A stretch of 32,825 nucleotides of DNA. Origin: Aalborgiella sp031422495. Lineage in GTDB: Bacteria; Pseudomonadota; Gammaproteobacteria; Burkholderiales; Burkholderiaceae_C. A program made the position numbers and the translations under genes. The notes beneath the pieces are model-generated. The model did not search any database. It saw nothing but the letters and a program-made list of their open reading frames with translations, and was not told the origin of the DNA. Position 1 is the first letter of the stretch, and every line of letters starts with the position of its first letter. Shown here one piece after another: positions 7,982 through 16,096 of the stretch. The stretch spans positions 1 through 32,825 of the forward strand of contig JANPLX010000028.1 in the NCBI GenBank assembly GCA_031422495.1. The letters are read 5' to 3'.

Positions 7982-8695
7982 TCAGTCTTGCTGTTTTGCG
8001 AAGACATAACCCACACCCCGCACCGTCAAAATCCGCTTCGGATCTTTGGCATCCGCCTCTATGGCGGCACGGATGCGGCCCATGTGCACGTCGATAGAGC
8101 GGTCAAATGCTTCTAACTCGCGGCCACGCACGGCCTCCATGATTTGGTCTCGCGTCAACACACGGCCAGCGCGCTCGGCCACGGCGAGGAGCAAATCGAA
8201 CTGGTATGAGGTTAAATCAACCTCTTTGCCTGCCAAGGTGACAATGCGTGCGTCGCGGTCAATCTCTAAACTGCCAAAACTCAGGTTGGCTTTGCTGGCA
8301 TCGTCGACCACACCCGCATCGGCGCTGCGACGCAAAATCGCCCGAATACGGGCTAGCAGTTCGCGCGGCTCGAAAGGTTTAGCCAAATAATCATCTGCAC
8401 CCACTTCTAAACCAATCACGCGGTCCATCGGGTCGCCCTTAGCGGTGAGCATCAAAATCGGCGTTTTACCGACAGCGCCACCAATCCCCCGAATCCGGCG
8501 GCAAATTTCTAGACCATCCATGTCGGGCAACATCAAGTCTAAAACGACCAGTGCAGGCGGCGACTTTTGCAGCGCAGCCAAACCACTGGCGCCGTCTAAG
8601 GCGTGTTTGAAGTCAAAACCTGCTTGCCGCAGGTACTCACTGACCATGTTGGCCAAGCGGGCGTCGTCTTCAATCATCAAAAGTTGTTGTGTCAT
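7982..8695 (-). CDS. OmpR/PhoB-family response regulator
   Basis: A 237-residue DNA-binding response regulator. The receiver domain has the acidic pair EDD (9-11), the phospho-acceptor Asp53 in VVLDLMLPDMDG, and the conserved Lys in LMLTAKGD. A winged-helix domain follows, with the typical YQFDLLLAVAERAGRVLTRDQIMEAVRG and DVHMGRIRAAIE ... ILTVRGVGYVF. It is the upstream partner of the kinase at 6444-7889, and the two probably form one operon. The region before it holds a cluster of TTTACAG/CTGTAAA half-sites spaced as expected for this family, which suggests autoregulation (inference). Confidence 0.95.
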   Translation of the reverse strand: MTQQLLMIEDDARLANMVSEYLRQAGFDFKHALDGASGLAALQKSPPALVVLDLMLPDMDGLEICRRIRGIGGAVGKTPILMLTAKGDPMDRVIGLEVGADDYLAKPFEPRELLARIRAILRRSADAGVVDDASKANLSFGSLEIDRDARIVTLAGKEVDLTSYQFDLLLAVAERAGRVLTRDQIMEAVRGRELEAFDRSIDVHMGRIRAAIEADAKDPKRILTVRGVGYVFAKQQD

Positions 8696-8758
8696 GGTTT
8701 GTCAAACGGTGCGTTGCGATAGTACAAATAACGTTTCAATCATGCGCTTGGGGTTCGT

Positions 8759-8792
8759 TTTACAGCGTATCGGTTCTGTAAAGTTATGTAAA
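8759..8792. promoter_or_regulatory. Candidate operator: TTTACAG-N10-CTGTAAA plus a third half-site
   Basis: TTTACAG (8759-8765) and CTGTAAA (8776-8782) form a perfect 7-base inverted repeat with a 10-base spacer. A second TGTAAA at 8787-8792 repeats the one at 8777-8782 with a 10-base period, the helical spacing typical of OmpR/PhoB-type regulators. Read on the reverse strand, TACATAACTTTACA is close to the RstA box of enterobacteria (TACATNTNGTTACA). The site lies 64-97 bases upstream of the response regulator start. Confidence 0.45.
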
Positions 8793-8814
8793 ACTGCGTT
8801 GAAAACCTTCAAAA

Positions 8815-8871
8815 CGCTATATTATTGATAGCTATATAAGCAATAAATACGCCGGCTAGAGCCGTATTTTA
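8815..8871 (+). repeat. Dispersed repeat family 1, copy C
   Basis: The core reads AGCAATAAATACGCCGGCTA on the + strand, preceded by GCTATATTATTGATAGCTAT. It is intergenic, directly after the stop of the AmpG-like gene and upstream of the response regulator promoter region. Confidence 0.85.
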
Positions 8872-8880
8872 TCGTTAATT

Positions 8881-10317
8881 TTAAGTATTTACGCTGTTTT
8901 CACGGCTAATGGGCACATCTGGCGCGTTCTGCACTGCATTTTCTGGCGTTTTGATGCGACTTGCCAACCAAACCAGCAGCAGCACCGGCATACCCAACAT
9001 CGCTGTGGCGGTGAAAAAGTCAATGTAGCCAAAGGCATCCACATACTTGCCCGAATAACCCGCTATAAACTTGGGCAGCAGCAACATCATGGAGCTGAAC
9101 AACGCGTATTGGGTGGCAGAGTAGTTCACATTCGTGAGGCTAGACAAATAGGCAATGAACGCAGCTGAGGCGATGCCGCTGGACAAATTATCAGCCGAAA
9201 TCACCCAAATCAGCGCGGTAACATCATGCCCACGGCCGCCCAGCCAAGCAAATAGCAGGTTGCTCACCGCGCTCAAAATCGCGCCCAACATCAAAATTCG
9301 CATCACGCCATAGCGCATGGACAGCACGCCGCCTATGAACGCGCCGACCAGCGTCATGATGACGCCAAAGACCTTGGTGACGTTCGCCACTTCCAACTTG
9401 GTGTAGCCCATGTCGACATAAAACGGGTTCGCCATGATGCCCATGACCACGTCAGAGATGCGGTAGGTGGCAATCAGCGCCAAAATCAACGCGGCATGCC
9501 ATTTGTAACGGCGAATGAAGTCGGCAAACGGCTCGATCAATGCGCCTTGGAGCCAGTCCGCCGCGTTTTTGGCAGGTTGGTAAGCGCGTTCAGCGGGTTT
9601 AGGTGACCACAAAACGGTAACGACGCCCAGCAACATGGATGCTGCCATGACCAAATACGCCGTCTGCCACGCATTGTTTTGGTAAACCGCTTTTACCGCG
9701 ACACCAGCAGCGGCAGCTACAGGGGCTACAGGTGCAACTTCTGCAAAAGCCGCCACCCAAAACACGCCCGCCCCCGCCCAAATCATCGCAATGCGGTAAC
9801 CCGTCATGTAGGCGCTGGCTAAGGCGGCTTGTCTGTCAACATCGGCCATTTCTATGCGGTAAGCATCTAGCGCTATGTCCTGCGTGGCAGAGCCAAACGC
9901 CACCGCCACCGCAAACCACACCATGCTTTGCAAGTCGTTTTGAGGATTCGTCAACGCCATGCCGACCAAACCGCCAATAATGGCGGTTTGCGACAGCAGC
10001 AGCCAGCTTCTGCGGCGACCTAGCCACGGGGTGAGCAGCGGAATCGGCATTCTGTCCACTAAAGGCGACCAGACCCATTTGAAGCCATAAGCCAAGCCAA
10101 CCCAGCTTAAAAACCCAATGGTGGTGCGATCAATGCCCGCTTCGCGCAGGCGAAAGCTGAGCGTGCCTAGCACCAGCAGCAGCGGTAGACCTGCTGCGAA
10201 GCCCAGCAGCAACATACGCAGTGTGGGCGGCTCTAAGTAAACTTTGAGAGTTTCTGCCCAGCTGCGTTTGGCAGCAGTGGGTGCGGATTGGGCGAACGCT
10301 TGATGGCGGGTGGTCAT
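8881..10317 (-). CDS. ampG: AmpG-like muropeptide permease (MFS)
   Basis: A 478-residue major facilitator protein. The N-terminal part follows AmpG closely: LLLGFAAGLPLLLVLGTLSFRLREAGID, FLSWVGLAYGFKWVWSPLVDR, LGRRRSWLL, and the ATQDIALDAYRIE stretch around helix 5. AmpG imports anhydro-muropeptides from the periplasm for cell-wall recycling and beta-lactamase signalling. Twelve or more membrane segments can be seen, with a longer cytoplasmic stretch near residues 190-260. The ATG is only 42 bases after the small lipoprotein gene. The family assignment is strong; the exact substrate is inferred. Confidence 0.85.
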   Translation of the reverse strand: MTTRHQAFAQSAPTAAKRSWAETLKVYLEPPTLRMLLLGFAAGLPLLLVLGTLSFRLREAGIDRTTIGFLSWVGLAYGFKWVWSPLVDRMPIPLLTPWLGRRRSWLLLSQTAIIGGLVGMALTNPQNDLQSMVWFAVAVAFGSATQDIALDAYRIEMADVDRQAALASAYMTGYRIAMIWAGAGVFWVAAFAEVAPVAPVAAAAGVAVKAVYQNNAWQTAYLVMAASMLLGVVTVLWSPKPAERAYQPAKNAADWLQGALIEPFADFIRRYKWHAALILALIATYRISDVVMGIMANPFYVDMGYTKLEVANVTKVFGVIMTLVGAFIGGVLSMRYGVMRILMLGAILSAVSNLLFAWLGGRGHDVTALIWVISADNLSSGIASAAFIAYLSSLTNVNYSATQYALFSSMMLLLPKFIAGYSGKYVDAFGYIDFFTATAMLGMPVLLLVWLASRIKTPENAVQNAPDVPISRENSVNT

Positions 10318-10359
10318 TCCGCCATCATAAAGGCTGAGCTAGCGGCACAAACAACCGAT

Positions 10360-10713
10360 TTACAGCGGTGTTGCAGGAACGATCGTATTTTCGTAATAGT
10401 CTTTGGTGATGATGGTGTTTGCAGCAGGTTTGTCTTTGTAAGCGGTGCAAGTTGCATCAGGCCCAATACCAGCATGCACGGTCGCACCAGTGGTCACATC
10501 GCCACCGTAAAACTTCTTCAAGCGCGTTACAGTGTCTTTAGCGTCATTGCCATTTGGTGAAATTTTTGCGCCTTCTATGCACACATTACCTACCGCTGGA
10601 CTGATAGCGTCTGCCTGAAAAAACGAGTCGTCAATGCTGCCGCTGCAAGCCGCAAGCGCCACCACAGCAGCGCCGCTTAAAATAAGTTTGAATGATTTGT
10701 TCATACGATTCAT
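10360..10713 (-). CDS. Small predicted lipoprotein, unknown function
   Basis: This 117-residue protein begins with a short basic segment and hydrophobic core ending in a lipobox, VVALAAC, with the lipidated Cys at 23. It is therefore expected to be anchored in the membrane on the outer side. The mature part is Asp/Thr/Lys-rich and contains two further Cys (in NVCIEG and ATCTAY) that could form a disulfide. I do not recognise a family. A good Shine-Dalgarno AGGAG lies 9 bases before ATG 10713, supporting this start over the internal ATG at 10704. It lies between xth and ampG on the same strand. Confidence 0.8.
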   Translation of the reverse strand: MNRMNKSFKLILSGAAVVALAACSGSIDDSFFQADAISPAVGNVCIEGAKISPNGNDAKDTVTRLKKFYGGDVTTGATVHAGIGPDATCTAYKDKPAANTIITKDYYENTIVPATPL

Positions 10714-10782
10714 ACAAGAATACTCCTAAGTGATTGATCTATCATGCCACCAAAGTCGCAAAAAGCATGTAGTCAATTCGCC

Positions 10783-11619
10783 TCAAAACCCCGAAAAATC
10801 GTAACTGATCGTCATGGGCGCGTGGTCTGAAAAGCGTTCAGTTTTGTAAATCTCTTCGTGTTTGGCTAATGCTGCTACTTTTGTTGTAGCTAAGTGGTAG
10901 TCCAGCCGCCAACCCACATTGTTCGCATAGGCTTGGCCGCGGTTGCTCCACCATGTGTAGCAAGTCTCTGTTGTGTCGGGCTGCAGCAAGCGATAAACAT
11001 CTATCAAACCACCGTTTGCTTCGTGCAAGAGCTGCGACATCCAAGCCCGCTCTTCGGGCAAAAAGCCGCTGTTTTTCTTGTTGCCTTTGTAGTTTTTCAA
11101 ATCAGCCTCTTGATGTGCGATGTTGATGTCACCGCACAAAATAAACTCACGCTCGGTTTTTAGCTGCATCAAATGCGGGTAAATCAGCGCCAAAAACCGA
11201 AACTTCGCCTGCTGCCGCTCTTCGCCCGACGAACCGCTGGGGTAATAGCAGCTGATGATGGAGAATTTGCGCGACGGTGTGTCAAACCGCAGCTCCACAT
11301 AGCGGCCTTCGGCATTGAATTCGTCAAATGCTGGGTTGTTGCCCTCTCCATTCCCAAAACCCACAATCACCTCGGTCGGCGTCTCTTTGGTATAAACGCC
11401 CACGCCGGAGTAGCCTTTTTTCTCAGCAAAGTGAAAATAGCCCTTCATGCCCGCTATTTCCTCAAACTTGTCCTTCACGTCCTCGTACTGCGCTTTAACC
11501 TCTTGGACGCAAATACAATCAGGTTGTGACTTTTCAATCCAAGCGGCCAAGCCTTTGCTGCTGGCGGAGCGGATACCGTTGAGGTTGAGACTGGTGAGTT
11601 TGAATAGATTTTTGGACAT
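10783..11619 (-). CDS. xth: Exodeoxyribonuclease III (AP endonuclease)
   Basis: A 278-residue member of the ExoIII/APE1 family, which repairs abasic sites and removes 3' blocking ends. The family motifs appear in order: LTSLNLNGIRSA, CVQEVKAQ (metal-binding Glu), GYSGVGVYTK, SCYYPSG, CGDINIAH (catalytic Asp/Asn), FLPEERAW, DVYR, YTWWSNRGQAYANNVGWRLDYHLAT, and the final SDHAP with the catalytic His. The start codon is only 11 bases from that of pyrE on the other strand. There is no obvious Shine-Dalgarno, and its promoter would have to lie inside pyrE. Confidence 0.95.
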   Translation of the reverse strand: MSKNLFKLTSLNLNGIRSASSKGLAAWIEKSQPDCICVQEVKAQYEDVKDKFEEIAGMKGYFHFAEKKGYSGVGVYTKETPTEVIVGFGNGEGNNPAFDEFNAEGRYVELRFDTPSRKFSIISCYYPSGSSGEERQQAKFRFLALIYPHLMQLKTEREFILCGDINIAHQEADLKNYKGNKKNSGFLPEERAWMSQLLHEANGGLIDVYRLLQPDTTETCYTWWSNRGQAYANNVGWRLDYHLATTKVAALAKHEEIYKTERFSDHAPMTISYDFSGF

Positions 11620-11630
11620 AAAGATTGACT

Positions 11631-12329
11631 ATGAATAAGAACAATACTGGTAATTTTGATAACTTGGCTCAGGATTTCGTCAAATTCGCCCTTGAATGCG
11701 GCGTTTTGGGATTTGGTGAGTTTAAAACCAAAGCGGGACGAATGAGCCCTTATTTTTTCAACGCTGGTTTGTTTGACGACGGCGCGAAATTGGGCAAATT
11801 GGCTGAGTTTTATGCCAAAAGCTTGATAGCCAGCGGTATTGAGTTCGACATGATTTTTGGCCCCGCCTACAAAGGCATTCCGCTGGGCGCGGCCGTGGCG
11901 GTGGAACTGGCGCGCCAAGGCCGCAATGTGCCCTTTGCCTACAACCGCAAGGAAGCCAAAGACCACGGCGAAGGCGGCACGCTGGTCGGCGCACCACTCA
12001 AAGGCCGTGTGTTGATCGTCGACGACGTGATGTCCGCCGGCACCGCCACCCGCGAGTCCATCGCCCTCATCAAAGCCGCTGGTGCGACGCCCGCTGCGGT
12101 GGCGATTGCCTTGGACCGGCAAGAAAAAGCGACCGAAAAAGACGCGACGGGTGCAGTTGTCGACGTCCCTTACAGCGCCGTGCAGTTCGTCCGTAGCCAG
12201 CTGGGCATGCAGGTCTGCACTATTGCGAGTTTGAAGGATTTGCTGGATTACCTAGCCACAACAGCCGACCCCGCGCAGCAGGTGCACGAGGAAGCGATCA
12301 AGGCGTATCGGGATCGTTATGGGGTGTAA
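11631..12329 (+). CDS. pyrE: Orotate phosphoribosyltransferase
   Basis: A 232-residue enzyme making orotidine 5'-monophosphate from orotate and PRPP in pyrimidine synthesis. Visible motifs are MSPYFFNAGLF near the N-terminus, FGPAYKGIPLGAA, the mobile loop YNRKEAKDHGEGG, and the PRPP-binding VLIVDDVMSAGTATRE. ATG 11631 is chosen over TTG 11625 because it is the stronger start codon; the ribosome binding site is weak (GGA about 16 bases upstream). The gene ends next to a copy of dispersed repeat family 1, which fills the gap to the convergent gatB. Confidence 0.95.
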   Translation: MNKNNTGNFDNLAQDFVKFALECGVLGFGEFKTKAGRMSPYFFNAGLFDDGAKLGKLAEFYAKSLIASGIEFDMIFGPAYKGIPLGAAVAVELARQGRNVPFAYNRKEAKDHGEGGTLVGAPLKGRVLIVDDVMSAGTATRESIALIKAAGATPAAVAIALDRQEKATEKDATGAVVDVPYSAVQFVRSQLGMQVCTIASLKDLLDYLATTADPAQQVHEEAIKAYRDRYGV

Positions 12330-12355
12330 ATGCCTTGAAATCGGCTTAAATCCGG

Positions 12356-12422
12356 TTTTAGAGGCCATTTTACGTCTCTAGCCGGCGTATTTATTGCCTA
12401 TATTGCTATAAATATTATAGTA
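12356..12422 (-). repeat. Dispersed repeat family 1, copy D
   Basis: The exact core GGCAATAAATACGCCGGCTA is on the reverse strand. This copy keeps a TAGAG...CTCTA stem on one side and an AT-rich GCTATAAATATTATAGT arm on the other. It lies between the convergent pyrE and gatB genes, where it could help end transcription from both sides. Confidence 0.87.
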
Positions 12423-12435
12423 AATTGACGTAAAT

Positions 12436-14028
12436 TCAAGCCAACTTCTTCTTCAACAACTCGTTCACCTGCGCCGGGTTGCCTTTGCCTTTGGTAGCTT
12501 TCATGGCTTGGCCGACCAGGGCGTTGAAGGCTTTGGCATTGCCGGCTTTGTATTCTTCGACGGATTTGGGGTTGGATGCTAAAACCGTGTCGATGATGGC
12601 TTCCAGCTCGCCGGTGTCGCTCATTTGTTTGAGATCACGATCTTTGATGATTTGATCAACAAACTCTGCCAAATCGGAAATGTCGTTATGTATTCTGATA
12701 CACATTTCTTGGAATGCAGTTTTAGCACCGTTTCCATTGATTTCACCACTAACTACCTTTTTGATAACGTATCCAAGCGCGACTGGATCAGGCACTTCCA
12801 CATCATCAATCTCAATGCCTTTTTTGTTGATGAATGCAGAAACTTCGCCTAGTACCCAGTTAGCTGTCAGCTTCGCTTCCCCACTAATCTGCGTCGCAGA
12901 TTCAAAGTACGTTGCCACCTTCTTACTCTGCGTCAACTGCGTCGCGTCATATTCTGACAATCCGTAGTCAGTCACAAAGCGCGCCGCCATCACGCGCGGC
13001 AGCTCGGTCATCTCGGAGCGCACCCGCGCCACCCACTCGTCGGCAATCACCAGCGGCGGCAAGTCTGGGTCGGGAAAATAGCGGTAATCGGCGGCGTCTT
13101 CCTTGGTGCGCATGGCGCGGGTTTCGCCCGTATCGGGGTTGAACAGCACCGTGGCTTGCTCGATGGTGTGGCCGTCTTCGATCTGCTCGATCTGCCAGCG
13201 CACCTCGTAGTCAATCGCCTGCTGCATGAACTTGAAGCTGTTCAAGTTTTTGATCTCGCGGCGCGTGCCAAACTTGTCGCCGGGCTTGCGCACCGACACG
13301 TTGGCGTCGCAGCGGAAGCTGCCTTCTTGCATGTTACCGTCACAAATACCGATCCAGGTGACGATTTTGTGCAGCTCTTTGGCATAGGCCACCGCTTCAG
13401 CACTGGAGCGCATGTCAGGCTCGGTGACGATTTCCAGTAACGGTGTACCGGCTCTATTTAAGTCGATAGCAGTCTGTTCGTGCGAAGGACCTTCTACATA
13501 ACCTTCTTCCACATAGTCTTCCGCAAAGTATCCATGAATTGACTTGCCGGCGTCTTCTTCAAGGTGGGCGCGCACCAATCGCACACTTTTCTTGACATCA
13601 TCCAAGAAAAACTCAACCGAGCCACCCTGCACCACTGGAATCTCAAACTGGCTGATCTGGTAGCCCTTGGGCAAATCGGGGTAAAAGTAGTTTTTACGCG
13701 CAAAAATGCTGCGCGGGGCGATGCGGGCGCCGATGGCGAGGCCGAACTGGATGGCGCGTTCGACCGCGCCCTTGTTCATCACCGGCAAGGTGCCGGGCAG
13801 CGCCAGATCAACCGCGCAAGCTTGGGTGTTTGGCTCGGCACCGAAAGCGGTGGAGGCGCGGCTGAAAATTTTGCTCTGAGTGGAAAGCTGGGAATGGGTT
13901 TCAAAGCCGATGACGACTTCGTAGCCTTGGACCAGCAAGGCGCGGTCCAGCGGGCGATCGTCCTTGAAATCGATGGCGGATTCCACAGCGGTTTCAATGG
14001 TGGTTTTGACGGAAGAAGCTGTTGTCAT
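12436..14028 (-). CDS. gatB: Asp-tRNA(Asn)/Glu-tRNA(Gln) amidotransferase subunit B
   Basis: A 530-residue GatB, the subunit that binds the mischarged tRNA and activates its side chain with ATP. The catalytic cradle starts with YEVVIGFETHSQLSTQSKIFS. Further motifs are YPDLPKGYQISQ, HLEEDAGKS, SHEQTAIDLNRAGTPLLEIVTEPD and GSFRCDANVSVR. The C-terminal YqeY-like tail ends in the usual Lys-rich LVGQAMKATKGKGNPAQVNELLKKKL. It has a ~20-residue N-terminal extension (TIETAVESAIDFKDDRPLDRAL) before the conserved core. Its ATG begins one base after the gatA stop, so translation is probably coupled. Confidence 0.97.
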   Translation of the reverse strand: MTTASSVKTTIETAVESAIDFKDDRPLDRALLVQGYEVVIGFETHSQLSTQSKIFSRASTAFGAEPNTQACAVDLALPGTLPVMNKGAVERAIQFGLAIGARIAPRSIFARKNYFYPDLPKGYQISQFEIPVVQGGSVEFFLDDVKKSVRLVRAHLEEDAGKSIHGYFAEDYVEEGYVEGPSHEQTAIDLNRAGTPLLEIVTEPDMRSSAEAVAYAKELHKIVTWIGICDGNMQEGSFRCDANVSVRKPGDKFGTRREIKNLNSFKFMQQAIDYEVRWQIEQIEDGHTIEQATVLFNPDTGETRAMRTKEDAADYRYFPDPDLPPLVIADEWVARVRSEMTELPRVMAARFVTDYGLSEYDATQLTQSKKVATYFESATQISGEAKLTANWVLGEVSAFINKKGIEIDDVEVPDPVALGYVIKKVVSGEINGNGAKTAFQEMCIRIHNDISDLAEFVDQIIKDRDLKQMSDTGELEAIIDTVLASNPKSVEEYKAGNAKAFNALVGQAMKATKGKGNPAQVNELLKKKLA

Positions 14029-14029
14029 A

Positions 14030-15517
14030 TCAAATGCCCTCCGCTAAGGTAGGGGGTTTGCGGGAATGGAAATCAGTCGCCTGCTGCAAACGGTGCGCCA
14101 TGTTGAGCAATTTTGCTTCTGAAAAGTAGTTGCCGATAAGTTGTAGACCAACGGGCATGCCATCTTCGCCAAAACCGGCAGGGACGCTCATACCCGGTAA
14201 ACCAGCGAGAGAAGCAGGCAAGGTGAAGATGTCGGCAAGGTAATTGGCGACCGGGTCGCTGGACTTTTCACCCAGTTTCCACGCCACAGTGGGGGCCACG
14301 GGGCCGGCGATGACGTCGCATTGCTGGAAGGCTTGCTGGAAATCGTCCGCAATCATGCGGCGGATTTTTTGGGCTTGCAGGTAGTAGGCGTCGTAATAGC
14401 CGTGGCTCAGCACGTAGGTGCCGATCATGATGCGGCGCTTCACCTCGTCGCCAAAGCCCTCAGAACGGGTTTTTTTGTACATGTCGTTCAAATCGGTGTA
14501 ATTTTGGGCACGGTGGCCGAATTTCACACCGTCAAAGCGGCTCAAATTGCTGGAAGCTTCAGCGGGCGCGATGATGTAGTACACGGGGATGGACAACTCG
14601 GTGCGCGGCAGGCTGATGGGAACGAGTTTCGCACCCAGTTTTTCGTATTCTTGTAACGCAGCATCGACAGCCGCGCGCACGTCGGCGGACAAGCCTTCGC
14701 CAAAGAATTCTTTCGGGATGCCGATGCGCAGGCCGTCCAGACTGTCGTTCAAAGAACGGCTGTAGTCTTCAGCGGGCACGTCCAGCGAGGTGGAATCGCG
14801 GTCCAGATCGGGGCCGCACATGGCGGAGAGCAGCAAGGCGCAGTCTTCGGCGGTGCGGGCCATCGGGCCGGCTTGGTCCAAGCTCGACGCAAAGGCAATC
14901 ATGCCGTAGCGGGAGGCGCGGCCATAGGTAGGCTTGATGCCGGTGATGCCGCAAAACGCGGCGGGTTGACGGATGGAACCGCCAGTATCGGTGCCGGTGG
15001 CGGCGGGCGTCAGGCGAGCAGCGACTGCGGCGGCGCTGCCGCCCGAAGAGCCGCCGGGGATGCGGGCGTGGTCCCACGGGTTCAAGACCTTCTTGAACGC
15101 CGAGTTTTCATTGCCAGAACCCATCGCAAACTCGTCGCAATTCAGCTTACCCAATGAAATCATACCTGAGCCGGCTAATTTATTGACTACAGTGCTATCA
15201 AAAGATGAGTAATAACCACCTAGCATTTTGGAGCCGGCCGTGCTGGGGAAGTCTTTGGTAGCAAAAATGTCTTTGTGGGCGATGGGGACACCCGTCAACG
15301 GGGAAACATCACCTGAAGCAATTCGAGCATCCGCAGCTTTGGCTTGGGACAGGCTGAATTCATCGTTGAGCGCCAGATAAGCGCCCAGGTTCTCCGCCGC
15401 GTGGGAGCGGGCGAGGAAATGCTGGGTGACCTCGACGGCGGAGATGTCTTTGGTACGCAGCTTGGCAGCGAGTTGAGCGACGGTTAAATCATGAAGATTT
15501 GATGGAATTAGGGGCAT
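14030..15517 (-). CDS. gatA: Asp-tRNA(Asn)/Glu-tRNA(Gln) amidotransferase subunit A
   Basis: A 495-residue amidase-signature enzyme that releases ammonia from glutamine for the GatB reaction. The Ser-cisSer-Lys triad is visible: Lys82 in IAHKDIF, Ser157 in PGGSSGGS and Ser181 in TDTGGSIRQPA. It is full-length for the family (~485-495). It lies 18 bases downstream of gatC and is followed directly by gatB, the standard C-A-B order. The presence of GatCAB implies indirect Asn-tRNA and/or Gln-tRNA formation in this organism. Confidence 0.97.
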   Translation of the reverse strand: MPLIPSNLHDLTVAQLAAKLRTKDISAVEVTQHFLARSHAAENLGAYLALNDEFSLSQAKAADARIASGDVSPLTGVPIAHKDIFATKDFPSTAGSKMLGGYYSSFDSTVVNKLAGSGMISLGKLNCDEFAMGSGNENSAFKKVLNPWDHARIPGGSSGGSAAAVAARLTPAATGTDTGGSIRQPAAFCGITGIKPTYGRASRYGMIAFASSLDQAGPMARTAEDCALLLSAMCGPDLDRDSTSLDVPAEDYSRSLNDSLDGLRIGIPKEFFGEGLSADVRAAVDAALQEYEKLGAKLVPISLPRTELSIPVYYIIAPAEASSNLSRFDGVKFGHRAQNYTDLNDMYKKTRSEGFGDEVKRRIMIGTYVLSHGYYDAYYLQAQKIRRMIADDFQQAFQQCDVIAGPVAPTVAWKLGEKSSDPVANYLADIFTLPASLAGLPGMSVPAGFGEDGMPVGLQLIGNYFSEAKLLNMAHRLQQATDFHSRKPPTLAEGI

Positions 15518-15535
15518 ATACGGCGTTCAATCTGC

Positions 15536-15856
15536 TTATTCGATGACCTTGGGCACTAAAAATAGGCCATTTTCAACCGCTGGGGCTGTTCGCTGGTTGG
15601 CTTCGCGGTTGTTGGGCTCGCTGGCGATATCCTCGCGCAGACGCAATTTACCCACCTGTTGACTAATGATGACGTCGCAAATCGTCATCACAGGGTGCGC
15701 TAAAGGCTCGATGCCAGTGGTGTCAACTGCCCTCATTTTCTCAACAATGCTGAAGAAATCGTTGGTTTGAGTCAGTAAACGTGCACTTTCATCGGGACTG
15801 AGCTCAAGGCGAGCCAAATTGGCAATTCGGGCAATATCTTGGGAATTTAAGGACAT
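15536..15856 (-). CDS. gatC: Asp-tRNA(Asn)/Glu-tRNA(Gln) amidotransferase subunit C
   Basis: A 106-residue small subunit that wraps around GatA and stabilises the complex. It shows the family pattern IARIANLARLELSPDE near the N-terminus, then IVEKMRAVDTTGIEPLAHP, LREDIASEPNNRE and a C-terminal VENGLFLVPKVIE. It is slightly longer than usual because of the VMTICDVIISQQVGK stretch. It is the first gene of the gatCAB operon and divergent from mreB with a 240-base gap. Confidence 0.95.
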   Translation of the reverse strand: MSLNSQDIARIANLARLELSPDESARLLTQTNDFFSIVEKMRAVDTTGIEPLAHPVMTICDVIISQQVGKLRLREDIASEPNNREANQRTAPAVENGLFLVPKVIE

Positions 15857-15895
15857 AGTGCAGGCGTGTGAAGTGGGCTAGCAGCCCAGAACAAA

Positions 15896-15901
15896 ATTAT
15901 A
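15896..15901 (-). promoter_or_regulatory. Candidate -10 box for gatCAB
   Basis: A perfect TATAAT on the reverse strand, preceded by TG, 40 bases before the gatC start. No good -35 hexamer is found at 16-18 bases, so recognition would lean on the -10 element. Confidence 0.35.
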
Positions 15902-16096
15902 CAAATTAGAGCGTGAAATCGGGAGTTTTCAATGCGGATACGGTATTATCCTGTGTTTGCTGGCTAGATTGTGCGAATTTGCACGATTTTGATGCTATCT
16001 CCCGATTTTGAAGCCGGTTTGATTATCGGTTTAGTTATTAGTTTTAAAGCGATGACGCCTTAAGCCTGGTGTCGTGCTTTTGAGGAATTTTTTATT

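Noticed and set aside
11475..12122. 215-residue reverse-strand frame opposite pyrE
   Set aside because: Shadow of pyrE; His/Gln-rich composition typical of antisense frames in GC-rich codons.
15857..16096. mreB promoter and a GTGC-GAATTT-GCAC inverted repeat near 15974-15987
   Set aside because: No pair of hexamers with good spacing on the + strand, and the 4-base arms are too short to support a site.
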